Source: Saksenaea vasiformis B4078 (Eukaryota > Mucoromycota > Mucoromycetes > Mucorales > Saksenaeaceae). From it: a DNA stretch of 64,000 bases. Numbering within the stretch: position 1 is the first letter of the stretch; each line of letters begins with the position of its first letter. Under the pieces are notes generated by a model that searched no databases, had not been told where the DNA came from, and saw nothing but the letters and a program-made list of their open reading frames with translations. Below are positions 11,565 through 20,912 of the stretch, one piece after another. A program made the translations under genes and the position numbers. Location: NCBI GenBank assembly GCA_000697055.1, contig JNDT01002282.1, positions 62,001-126,000 of the forward strand, given 5' to 3'.

Positions 11565-11880
11565 TTGAAATGTGTGGAAAAAAAAAAGGAGAGGGGGTTC
11601 GTTTGATTTGCAGTACGAGTTTTGCTACACCCAACACTTCAAAGAAGGCAAAGCAGATTGGCTGCCCGGTATCGGGCCACTTTACAACTCCGCCATCACG
11701 AAGCCGAAAAACATTGGGTTTTTGAGAGACACATTTGACGTCAATCAGATACCATTCTATGGTTCAGGTGGAAGAACTTATTGCGCGAGAAGCTAGTTCA
11801 TTTTATTCTAATTCAAGGAATAGTCTGGATGATGTGTCCTTTGCATTAAGGTGCCTCAATAGCGGTTTCTCTATATCCTG
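11565..11880. other. Upstream region of eL33
   Basis: Contains an open frame on the plus strand (11572-11796) with no recognisable domain, probably chance. It serves as the promoter region of eL33 and the 3' flank of the small minus-strand gene candidate. Confidence 0.4.
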
Positions 11881-12148
11881 CTAGAAGGAATAAAAATATG
11901 CTGAGATTTGGCTTTTTACAACTCGAGTTTGGATTTGACCTATAGATTCGTTCAAGAACTCCTTTGTAAGGAAACCCTTTTGATTCTTTGCTAATGCTGA
12001 TAAAAAGAGGAAACATGAAGGTTAGCATTGTCACTTCAGTTTTTTTTTTTTTGATGAGCTTACTTTCATGAGCTTTTCTTGTCACTAACTTCAGAGCGAT
12101 ATTGTCCATATCCAACTTTGGTCTGCTCAGAATGACGGTTGCAGCCAT
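11881..12148 (-). CDS. Possible small two-exon gene, unrecognised
   Basis: A tentative model of 66 residues from two exons, 12064-12148 and 11881-11996. The intron has a GTAAGC donor and a TATCAG acceptor. The first exon reads MAATVILSRPKLDMDNIAL and continues to KAHE; the second reads LAKNQKGFLTKEFLNE and ends with a TAG. Both read as ordinary soluble protein, and splicing removes the poly-A/T interruption that a straight read would translate as lysines. Codons remain open upstream of the chosen ATG (KAVQRFQANRIGQQ), so a 5' exon may be missing. I do not recognise the family. Confidence 0.35.
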
Positions 12149-13572
12149 CTTATTTAACTGTTGTCCGATACGATTCGCTTGAAAACGTTGGACAGCCTTC
12201 CCCAAGCTCGCATATATTTGTCATGGATAGATCGCCAGCGAGCTATGGATAATAATAATCATAATCATAATCATAATAAATGAGAAACAGCATAATGAAA
12301 ATGAGTCCCGGAGCACGACCGCTTACAGTGCGCCCTCTCTAATTTCAAGTCCTCCGTTCCTTGCAAAATATTTGAAAATTCCGGGTTTTGATATTATGAA
12401 GGATGTGTCACAAAGCCTTCTGAGGATGAATTGAGGTATGTGGTGGATAAAGCTCTCATTTGACACACCAAAACGCTATCTTAACACCTTCCAAAGTTGC
12501 TGGCACGAAACAGTTCTCATGGATAAAGCTGTTCATCGAGATGTGGAAGGTATAAGAATATTCTTGGTAGACAGAAAACTTATTCTTTCATCGAGAATAT
12601 TCAAGTGTAGTTTGTGATGTATAGTGTCCACCAAAGTTGCTCCCCTAAAACGTATCTAAAACGTATTCTTATATCGAGATTATCCTTACATCAAGTATTC
12701 TTAAATAATCCTGTCTCTGAGACACTCTTTGCATGAAGTAGATATATGCGATCACTAATACATCATTTGCACGAGACAAAGAATATGATCACTGACGCGT
12801 GAGAAGCGAGTCCTGCCTTTAACACATCCTGCGCACGAGACAATGAAACCCTGTCTTTGACACTTTTTTTCTGCCTCAGGTGATGGAAAGCTATCCATGA
12901 CATGGAAGAGTATGACACGCCGATCATAGCATCCGATGAGCATAAAAATACATACCTCAAAGCCGCAAAATTCATCTGGAATAATTTCAATCCATTATAG
13001 GCATCCCAGCCAAAGAGAGAGGGTGTTGAGCGGAATTGGAAAAACGGGACCTGCCGGACAAAAACCCTAGATAACTTCGAAGTATAAGCAGGATCTCTTT
13101 ATGGCAATGTATTGATCATTGGCTAGCAATGTCTCTGATAGTGAATGAAGGATGTTGGAATACAAAACATACAATGCACGTTTCATTGTCTTTGGAAGTT
13201 TCTATAGCAGCAGAAAGACTAAAAAAAAAAAAAAAAGAAAAAAAGAAAAACGCCATTTCCACAAGGCCGCTGTTTCCACCAAGGCGCTGTTTCCGCAAGG
13301 CCCTGGTGTGAGGAGTCCGAATTTCTACAAGACGGCTTTGGGGTTTTTGTCCGGCAGGTCCGGTTTCCCAAAATGCCGGCCTATCGCTTAAATGAAGGAT
13401 ATCAAAATGTTGGGCATTGAAAGTGTGCACAACACAAGAGACATGAAAGAGATCCGATTTTTTTTTCTGCTTCCGCTCCTTCTTCTTTTGTAAGTTTCCC
13501 TTTTTCTCTCCTTTTCCTTTTTATATATACACACGGCATCGCTACGGGTTTGGCGAATGCGAATTGTACCTC
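12149..13572. other. Intergenic with inverted-repeat element
   Basis: AT-rich and without a supported gene. It contains an ATA/ATC microsatellite (about 12248-12282), several degenerate ATTCTTA-type motifs (12540-12720) and the inverted-repeat element described separately. Confidence 0.5.
13036..13375. mobile_element. Short element with terminal inverted repeats (MITE-like)
   Basis: A perfect 21-base inverted repeat (GGACCTGCCGGACAAAAACC plus C) lies at 13047-13067 and, reversed, at 13341-13361. Imperfect complementarity extends outward to about 13036 and 13375 (TTGGAAAAAC versus TTGGGAAAC). The interior of about 270 bases has no coding capacity and includes a poly-A tract and three copies of a TTTCC(A/G)C.AAGGC motif at 13256-13303. 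Size and structure fit a miniature inverted-repeat element. I could not establish a target-site duplication, and no transposase is nearby. Confidence 0.5.
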
Positions 13573-14035
13573 ATGAGTGTTGACAAAAAAGCACTTCATC
13601 ACATCTCGGCCCCTTTGTTGTTCCCACCTCGATTCCCACCGGGCGGGAATGAGCATACAGGTCTGTATGGCGATGAAGGTGGCAGCTACTCCTCGCCTCC
13701 TCCTGCATATCAACCTCCCCAACAACAAACGCAACCCTATCCCTACTACCAACAACACCAACAACAACAACCGTACGCCACAGGAGGTAGGTCAGCCGTT
13801 CTAAAGACAACAACCCTGAAAACTACCTGCATTTTAGTTTATTTCTATCAACCGACTCCGCCGCCGCAGACCGTCATTATTCATCAAACACCCACACGTT
13901 CAAAAGATGCATGTTGCTGGGGATGGTAAGGTGTCAAAAAGTTGCATCAATCATGGGGTCTAAACCAACTTTTTTTTTTTTTGGTGTAGCTTGGCTGCTA
14001 TTTGTCTTTGTTTCGCCGCAGAGGAATGCTGCTAA
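13573..14035 (+). CDS. CYSTM-type cysteine-rich tail protein
   Basis: Three exons (13573-13786, 13838-13925, 13990-14035) give about 115 residues. The middle is rich in proline, glutamine and tyrosine (PPPAYQPPQQQ, then YPYYQQHQQQ). The C-terminus after splicing is CCWGCLAAICLCFAAEECC, a cysteine-rich transmembrane module of the CYSTM type found at the extreme C-terminus of small eukaryotic stress-related membrane proteins. That module appears only when the 64-base second intron is removed; the unspliced frame stops just after CCWGW. Introns use GTAGGT/TTTTAG and GTAAGG/GTGTAG. The start is uncertain: the ATG at 13573 is in frame, but an upstream exon joining at the CATACAG near 13660 is possible. 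Expected location is the plasma membrane, tail-anchored. Confidence 0.72.
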
Positions 14036-14174
14036 TGAACCACTTTCCCATTTGATGCTTTATAAATAGAACGAATAAAAGAAAAATAAAAAAAAATAAA
14101 AAGAGAGAGAGAGAGACCAAGGTTTCTAGGTTGCATGTGTTGGATTCGTTCCGTACCACGTGCTTGTCGATCTC

Positions 14175-16031
14175 TCACTGGCCCGCACGGTCGTGCTTCC
14201 ATTGAAAAAAATTACATCGGTATTCGTTCGAAACACCATCGTCTTGCGGTCCCACAGGTCTATCGGTATGCGCATGAGGTCATTTTCCTTTTTAACACCG
14301 TGGCTACTCCCCCCACCTTTCTCCCCCCTCTTTTCCTTTTTTTTTCTTTACCTCGAACAGACGTAGAAGCGCCGTCCTTGGTTTGGACCCTTTTTGTTCA
14401 CGGTATGTTCTTTACAGGGTTCGTTATGTACCCGACATCGCGGTGCTGCACGTGGTGTAAATAAAGTTGTCCATACATCTTTGTTCGTTCGTTTATTATT
14501 ATTATCATCATTTTCTGTCGGTGTTGATGGTTGTTCTTCTTCTTCTTCTGGCATGGGTATGGTTTGGACGGGATTGCTGTTTGTTTCTGTTTTTGCTTTT
14601 TTAAGAAAAAAAGATTGTAACGAGCATTGACCTCGCATTGGCGGGGTACCAGCCACCGTGCGTTTGCGTGTGGGTTGGGTTCCTAGTATATGACGGGTCG
14701 GTGTGGGTGGTTCCGGCGATTTTCTGGTAGTAGTAGTAGTAGTAGTGGTGGTGGTGGTGGTTGTTGCAGCGGTGGTAAAATAAGTGGATAATTTTTTCTG
14801 TCGATTGGAAAATTCGTCCCAGTTGGTTGCCAGCAGCGTGGACGGCTCGGGATCCGATGGCTCCATTTGATCTCGGAGTGATGGAACCCCGCTTTCGGGG
14901 ATCACTTCTTTCAATTCCAAATAGACAGGACAATGATCCGATCCGAGGATATCCGGTTGTATATCTGCAAACTGAAACCATGGCGCAAGACCTTCCGATG
15001 CCAACACATAGTCAATACGCGTTCCTGTAACACAAGTCAGTTTGTGTACCAATAATCCATTCATTGGTGTTACCGTAATTAGCAGGTCTATTGGAGACCA
15101 AAAAAAAAAAAGTAGAGTTAAAAAAAAAGAAGGTTTGATTTCATTGTCGGACTTGCCTTGCGTTCATTTTCATATTCCAGCCTAGAAAAAGGGAATTAGA
15201 AATCTTTTTTTTCCCTTTCTTGTCATACATGTAAACATTCCGCGTCGGGTCGGGTGGCATTTTCGGCAAACATCTACAAGAGGACCTTTGGGTGCAATGA
15301 TTTGGTCAACCCACTGACGATGTGGTAAAGCTTTAAAGTTGAAAATTCCATGGTCTTTCATGCTTTGTTTTGGATCACAATGGTCTATTTCTTCATGAAC
15401 GGCGTTGATGTCGCCTACAAGAATCACTTGTCTGCCTTGTTGCAGTAATGCGTCTATTCGTTTCCGAACGCAATGATGATAGTCCATTTTGAAACTTCTA
15501 CGTACTTCACTTCCATCGTTGGGAAAGTAGATGTTGAACAGAACAAAGGCGGTAAAATCCATCATGATGCAGCGCCCTTCGCTATCCAGTATTTCCGGTG
15601 GTGTCGATAGATCCGCCACAACGGTAGGGTCATCACCAACAATCCCTTCTTCCGTTCGCTGTGGTTTTAATGACTGTTTGACATACACAGCGACACCTGA
15701 ATAACCATGTTTTGTCTTGGGAAACGAGAAATAAGCATCGTACCCGGGCACAAGCGCCATGTCGCGTGTTAATTTGGATCGTTGACATTTGATTTCCTGC
15801 AAACTAAGATCAAGAAAGAGAGAGAGAAGTGAGCATGTTGCTTCATGTTCGTTGCGAATGAGCGTACCAAATGATGTCTGCGTCCAGCGCTGTGAGGAGA
15901 TCCTGTGCATAGATCGAGTGAATGAGAGCAAACAGAAGAGGCTATAGTACCTCGTAGGATTTCTTTGCAGACCAAGGATGGTATTGTAAGACGGTAGACA
16001 GGCCATTAATGTTCCATGTCAAGATCTTCAT
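14175..16031 (-). CDS. APN2: AP endonuclease 2 (class II, ExoIII family)
   Basis: Base-excision-repair nuclease that cuts DNA at abasic sites and removes 3' blocks. Seven exons: 15951-16031, 15868-15902, 15229-15803, 15157-15181, 15074-15087, 14352-15024, 14175-14259, totalling 495 residues. The N-terminus MKILTWNINGLSTVLQYHPW is the classic Apn2 start. ExoIII motifs follow in order: LQEIKCQ with the metal-binding Glu42, GYSGVAVY, LVGDINAVHEEID, RRGMFTCWN, TRIDYVLAS and LGSDHCPVYLEL with the catalytic His. A poly-threonine linker precedes an FF motif (QSFFLKK) resembling a PCNA-interacting peptide. The C-terminal GRF zinc finger (CRVHNEPCKEHTV, GPNQGRRFYVCSRP, CNFFQWKHD) is completed only by the last exon. 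One exon is just 14 bases and one intron is GC-AG. It is divergent from the kinase gene to its right. Confidence 0.95.
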
Positions 16032-16903
16032 TGGGTGAATTCAAGTCGTGGTGATGGATTACACACAGGCGGGGGAGTAACGGGACTGCTCCACCTTTGA
16101 TTGACTTTTACACAGTTCTTCTTATTATTATTATTATTGTTGTTGTTGTTGTTTACGACCACTACCCATGGAAAGTGGGGGCTGTAAGAGACAAGAAGAA
16201 GATTCTGTATTGTCATGCAGTTACCGTTTCTGTAACAGGATTTGAGGTTAACTCGTCTCAAAATGGGAACATCTGTCCATGCATTGTCCTTTTTTTTTTC
16301 TCTTTCACAAGACCATCTGATCACCTATCAGACTTTTTTCTTTTTTTTTGTTTGCTACACTTCCCTTTTAAAAGGGAATAAAATATCACGCCACGGCGTC
16401 AAAAGAGAGAGAGAGCCAAGGGATGTGGGAAGTCGATCAACAACGGTACAACTCGGAAAAGATCGGAAGCCGCATGTCTGTGCTTACGATGTGACCCGGT
16501 GTAATTTTCACATTCGACTTTTTTCTTTTTCTTATTTTTTTTTTTTTTTTGCTTGCTTAACATTGGACGCTATGGTAAACAGGAAATAGGAAATGTGGGG
16601 TAAGGAAGGGATCTGGAAGGACGGAACATGTACGGGGAGTTAATTCTATCTTGAAAGAGATGATGCCATCTACCAACCCCGTTGTCAGCAGATATTTATT
16701 ATCTTTCGTTATCTCGGAACCTATTTGGAATCTGATTGGACGATAAGTGAAATTCTATTACTCTACAGATCGAGATAAGACAACGACAAACCTTCCGTGA
16801 TTTTTTTTTTCTTATTTAGCGGACCCTTTTTTTTGAGAGAAAAAAAATTCTTTTTTCTTTTTTCTTCCTCCTCTTTCCCTTACTTCTTCTTTAACATTCA
16901 TTC
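16032..16903. promoter_or_regulatory. Divergent promoter region APN2 / kinase
   Basis: About 870 bases between two divergently transcribed genes. It holds a TTA/TTG microsatellite at about 16121-16155 and several T tracts, including one directly before the kinase start. The open frames here are low-complexity and not credible genes. Confidence 0.5.
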
Positions 16904-18004
16904 ATGCTTCCACCTGCCATTGATTATATCTCTAAGTTCCAAAAGCCGCAATTACATATTCATACCCATTACAATGCTTCTGCACTCGGACCCGTCTCAC
17001 CGCCATCGGTCTGTGCAAAACCACCTTCTTTGTCACCCTCTTCTTCTACCTCGTCTCCTTCATTATCACCTGTTGATGGTTCAAAACTATTACATCGATT
17101 GAATCGACGCGTACTTCCTTCTTCACCTCAAGTCACCGCTCAGTCTTGGGAACATATTCAATCACCCGCTGCTTCCTTTCTTGCTGCTTTTGCCGCAACC
17201 ACCCCACCCAAACATGAAGAAGATGGAGACGAAATTGATGACTATGTCCTTGGCCAAGTGATTGGCGTCGGCGGCTTTTCCACCGTGCGTGAAGGGTACC
17301 GCATCTCAGATGGTCACAAAGTGGCTATCAAAGTGATTAAACATGACCTTGTAGCTGACAATGATCCGCGTCTGGAACGTGAATTGACCATCTGGAAATC
17401 ATTGCAACATCATCATATCGTCCAAGTTCACAAGGTGCTCGAAACAGAACAAGCAACATACGTTGTCTGTGACTACTGTCCTGGCAATCTGTTAGGCAGA
17501 ACACAACTCACTGAAACGGATGCACGTCCAATCTTTGTTGAATTATGTCAAGCCGTCCAGTACCTCCACACCAAAGCGAGAGTCTGTCATAAAGACCTTA
17601 AGTTGGAAAACGTTTTACTAGACCAAGAAAATCGAGTGAAACTTTGCGATTTCGGCTTGGCCGTCTATGAACAACCCACACGTACAGCAAAAGAGCCAGC
17701 CGGAGGCTCTCTTGCTTATGTTGCGCCAGAACAAATACGCTCGACGGATAACTTGTGCTGTCCTAAAACCGATATTTGGTCGCTTGGTGTCATTTTGTAT
17801 GCTCTTGTGACAGGTCGTTTACCCTTCAATGACGACTATGAACTGCGTCTCCAGAACAAAATCCTGGCTGGTCAGTTTGACATGCCTTCTTCCGTCTCTT
17901 CTGAACTTCAAGATCTTCTGTCGCACAGTCTTGACCCCAATCCTTGCACGCGCTACTCAATTAATCAGGTGTTGCAGTCTGCATGGTGCACCCAATCGTT
18001 CTGA
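16904..18004 (+). CDS. CAMK/SNF1-like serine/threonine protein kinase
   Basis: A single-exon gene of 366 residues. An N-terminal tail of about 110 residues is rich in Ser and Pro and probably regulatory. The kinase domain fills the rest: glycine loop GVGGFSTV (about 120-127), VAIK with Lys143, catalytic loop HKDLKLENVLL with Asp231, DFG at 249-251, YVAPEQI for the APE motif, DIWSLGVILYALVTGRLPF, and a C-terminal lobe ending at the stop. Overall pattern and length match the calcium/calmodulin- and SNF1-related group, but I cannot name an orthologue. The catalytic loop has lysine in place of the usual arginine (HKD), making it a non-RD kinase, which is uncommon and may mean activation-loop phosphorylation is not needed. 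The Ser-rich tail could itself be a phosphorylation target. Confidence 0.88.
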   Translation: MLPPAIDYISKFQKPQLHIHTHYNASALGPVSPPSVCAKPPSLSPSSSTSSPSLSPVDGSKLLHRLNRRVLPSSPQVTAQSWEHIQSPAASFLAAFAATTPPKHEEDGDEIDDYVLGQVIGVGGFSTVREGYRISDGHKVAIKVIKHDLVADNDPRLERELTIWKSLQHHHIVQVHKVLETEQATYVVCDYCPGNLLGRTQLTETDARPIFVELCQAVQYLHTKARVCHKDLKLENVLLDQENRVKLCDFGLAVYEQPTRTAKEPAGGSLAYVAPEQIRSTDNLCCPKTDIWSLGVILYALVTGRLPFNDDYELRLQNKILAGQFDMPSSVSSELQDLLSHSLDPNPCTRYSINQVLQSAWCTQSF

Positions 18005-18194
18005 AATCATCATCTTCTTATCTTAACTTGTCTCTCCCCCCATTGTACATACACCACCCCACATATTTTCTGTAATATTTTCGTCTCCATGTCAATAACT
18101 AAATCCTTCAACTATTTACATACTAAACTATATCATCATGCATTTAAAAACTAAAAATAAGAAAGAAACGTGATTTTTATTATTATTATTATTA

Positions 18195-19277
18195 TTATTT
18201 TTCCGTGAGCATTGCATCATAACCGTCTACAAACAAGGAAAGTGGGACATTAAGATCTTCATGCATTTCTAATCCCATGTAAACGTACAAGCGACGGTAT
18301 TTCTTACGCAACAGGCTATCAGAATGGCACCTGCAACCTGAGAAACTGGGTGGTGGAACCTAAGACCGAATCAACCTGTGTATTTTCGTTTTTTTCCTTT
18401 TTTCTTTTACCTCGTGAAGAAGGCCAAGACATAAAAGACTTGCCAAGCATAGAGATTGCACTGCAAAGAACCAGTGTATGGATTTTCGGGAAGAGGAGGT
18501 ACAGTGGCAGCAGTTGTTTCTGTTCCATAAGTCTGCTGAGGTTGTTGATCTTCTGAATTACGCAAGATGTCGCGTTGTTCCTCAGGCACAACGGCTAAAG
18601 AGGAAGAGGATGATTTTGCGCGCCAGTTTTTCCAGTACGCATGGAGATGGTAGATGTGCACCCGTATCCAATTTTCATTGACCTCTTTTGCTAATAAAAA
18701 GGCAATCAGAAACAGCGCAATGGGAATAAAGGGAGCGAGAAGGTAGAAAAGTAGGTAAGGATATGCTATCTGAGATGCCAAGTAAATGAAAAACCCTACA
18801 AAGGGCAACGATATCCTTTTTTTTACGGGCGGTTTTAGAACAACGTATTTTCTTCTCCGTTAAGATGCAGACTTACGCAATCGCCGTTAGAACGGTAATT
18901 CGCATGGCTGTGGACCATTGCCGGATAGTCGATAATGACGATGCTTTTGCAAATGGACGGTCAGCTATCCACCCATAAATAAACAACGTAGGGTAGAACA
19001 CAAGGGGCATCACCCAGCTTAAAAAAAAAGCATCGTAAGTTATACAAATAACGCGCATAAGTTACAGACAGAGAGACACACACTGTAGAGTATAGTGGTA
19101 TCCTCCCCAAATATACAGGAGATAGCCGTAAACAATCCCGCGAAGAAGATCATTCCAATGCTGTGCTACTGTTTTGTTCTTCCTATCCCACTGAAACTTC
19201 ATAGCTCCATAGCGATAGAGAGGATAAGGTATGATGAAAAAAACAAAGATAAAATACGCAAAAGTCCCGCCATCCAT
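18195..19277 (-). CDS. Multipass membrane protein, family unrecognised
   Basis: Four exons (19084-19277, 18877-19017, 18411-18815, 18195-18330) give 291 residues. It starts MDGGTFAYFIFVFFIIPYPL, a hydrophobic segment, and has further membrane spans around LLRGIVYGYLLYIWG, WVMPLVFYPTLFIYGW, ITVLTAIAISLPFVGFFIYL and LAPFIPIALFLIAFLL, so four or five in all. A soluble stretch follows with a His-rich patch (HIYHLHAYW), a Ser/Gln-rich linker, and a tail ending in MLTEK. Introns have GTGTGT, GTAAGT and GTAAAA donors. The last exon is needed, because reading through gives a premature end. The location is probably endomembrane or plasma membrane; I cannot assign a function. It lies head-to-head with GEMIN6 only 173 bases away. 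Confidence 0.7.
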
Positions 19278-19450
19278 TGTTACTTCTTTTTTTTTTTTTT
19301 GGTTTTGCAGGAATCGAGAGGAAGAGAGTGAGAGAACCTCCGCCCATTTTGTATCACCTCAAATTAGCAGTCTTGCTTTTTCTTTTTTTTTTTTTTACCT
19401 TTGCACTTTTCCTTGTTTACTTTTTCAATTTTCTTCTTCTCCACCTTTGC
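19278..19450. promoter_or_regulatory. Compact bidirectional promoter
   Basis: Only 173 bases separate the start codons of the minus-strand membrane protein and plus-strand GEMIN6. The interval is dominated by T tracts (about 19286-19299 and 19378-19396), the usual nucleosome-depleting promoter sequence in these fungi, so both genes probably share it. Confidence 0.5.
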
Positions 19451-20058
19451 ATGGACACGTACCATTCATACAGTGCCGAACAAGTGGTACAATACATTGG
19501 CCATTATATAACAGTCCAGTCGAAAACACAAACATATCAAGGTTATTTATATACCATCGACCCGACATCAAAAACTATTATTCTGTACGATGACCAGACC
19601 AAACAAGCCATGGTGATCATGGCTCATGGTGTTGAATCGTTAAGCAGTAACTGTCAAAACAAAAGACAGACAATAGACCCCTCAAGATGACGAATACTTT
19701 GTTTAGTTTCTCAGGAGATGAGGATGGATAGGGAGACCATGGATAAACAGATGCAAATGGATGATCAACAATCATTTTATACGATGGAGAGTCCTTGGAT
19801 TATGGAACGTCGAAAAGCGGTGATTCATTATTTGGAACGTGTAAGCGCATCATCTGGTTAACGTCATCGTAAGCGATTAATGAGGTAAGTTTCTAGCATC
19901 GTATCCCGATGAGGTATGATGCCAACGACCCGGTGATCCATGTCTTGGGATGTGCACGTGTCGAACCACCCTACACAGCCACGAGTGTCAGCAGCGACAA
20001 TGCCATGATACGTGTACGCGTACGAGACTTGGTGATGAAAACACCATTCCCTTCCTAA
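19451..20058 (+). CDS. GEMIN6: GEMIN6-like SMN-complex protein
   Basis: Three exons (19451-19646, 19707-19840, 19897-20058) give 163 residues, matching animal Gemin6 (about 167). The first half is the Sm-fold domain: GHYITVQSKTQTYQGYLYTI, then DPTSKTIILYDDQ, then MAHGVESLS. A charged helix-like stretch leads to MERRKAVIHYLER. The second half, HRIPMRYDANDPVIHVLG followed by CARVEPPYTATSVSSDNA and RVRDLV, corresponds to the C-terminal Gemin6 domain that ends animal proteins with VLTIDPPYGPENCSSSN and VQDLIE. Known role: with Gemin7 it forms a surrogate Sm dimer in the SMN complex that loads Sm proteins on snRNAs. The second and third exons are not joined in one open frame, so simple ORF calling truncates the gene. 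Yeasts lack this complex, so its presence supports an early-diverging fungus. Confidence 0.82.
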
Positions 20059-20459
20059 AGTACAACAATAACAACAGCAACAACGACGACGATAATAAGG
20101 AAAAGAAAAAAAAAGCGACGAACCAGAAAACTGTATTGATTGCGCGACTTTACAACATACAAAAATAGTAATAAAAAGAAGGGAAAAAAAAAGAAAAAGA
20201 CGAACGAGCGGCATGAAAATGGATGGAATTAACGAGAAAGAAGAAGAAAAAGAAAAATTGTGTATATACAACGTGAGGTGCAAGTTTGTCAAGAAAAAAA
20301 AAAAAAGAAAAGAAAAATGAACGGAAGGAGAAACATCATTGCTATATATATAGTGCGAAGGGGTTATCCAAAAAGAAAAAGGAGAAAAAGTGAGAAAGTG
20401 CGTGCGTGCGTGAGTGAGTGAGTGAGTGAGAGAAAGACAGAAAGAAAAAGAGACACACA
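20059..20459. other. Intergenic, purine-rich
   Basis: Between convergent gene ends. It contains runs of A and GA and a GTGA repeat at about 20401-20430. A 199-codon minus-strand frame overlapping this area is low-complexity (Phe/Ser/Leu-rich) and lies antisense to GEMIN6, so I do not call it a gene. Confidence 0.5.
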
Positions 20460-20912
20460 TCATGCTCTGTTGTTATGGAGCATGACCAACAGGTTTGCCG
20501 CGTCTTCATCATCGGAGGATAATGTTGAAGAAGAGGTAATTGATTTTACATAGGTACGCGGCGAAGTGCTTCGCTTTGCAGAGAGGGGACATCGAATGGT
20601 GGTTGGTAAGGCTGGAAAAGTCTTTGGTATCGTTTTCTTATCTTTATCTTGTGGTGAGGTTGGATAATACCGGTGGTGATGTGGTTTTCTTTGGAGGAGG
20701 TGCCTGGAAATACGTTTTGTCCGTAACAGACTAGATTCGAGCGTGTACAAGTCGTATTTCTCATAACCATGTTGTCTTTTGAAATTGGCCAACGCCAGCC
20801 GTATCTTGAGACGATGGATCATCTACAAGAAGCAAGGTGAGCAAGGGAAGTTACGCGTTTTTTTTTTCTTTACCTCTGTTAGATCTGTTTTGTCATGAGT
20901 TGTTTGCGACAT
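20460..20912 (-). CDS. Small Whi5/GTB-motif-like protein
   Basis: Two exons: 20874-20912 (MSQTTHDKTDLTE) and 20460-20822, together 133 residues, with a GTAAAG/TTGTAG intron of 51 bases. The second exon opens with RLKIRLALANFKRQHGYEKY, which resembles the short helical GTB motif (LKxRLxxAxxKVxxxW) of the fungal G1/S repressors Whi5 and Nrm1, by which they bind SBF/MBF. The remainder is basic, rich in His, Pro and Thr-Pro/Ser-Pro sites, and ends in an acidic cluster (SSDDED), consistent with a phosphorylated nuclear regulator. Similarity rests on one short motif, so it could be an unrelated small protein. If real, it would repress G1 transcription until phosphorylated by CDK. Confidence 0.45.

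Noticed and set aside
19864..20463. A 199-codon minus-strand open frame
   Set aside because: Composition is Phe/Ser/Leu homopolymer-like from GA-rich plus-strand sequence, and it overlaps the last GEMIN6 exon.
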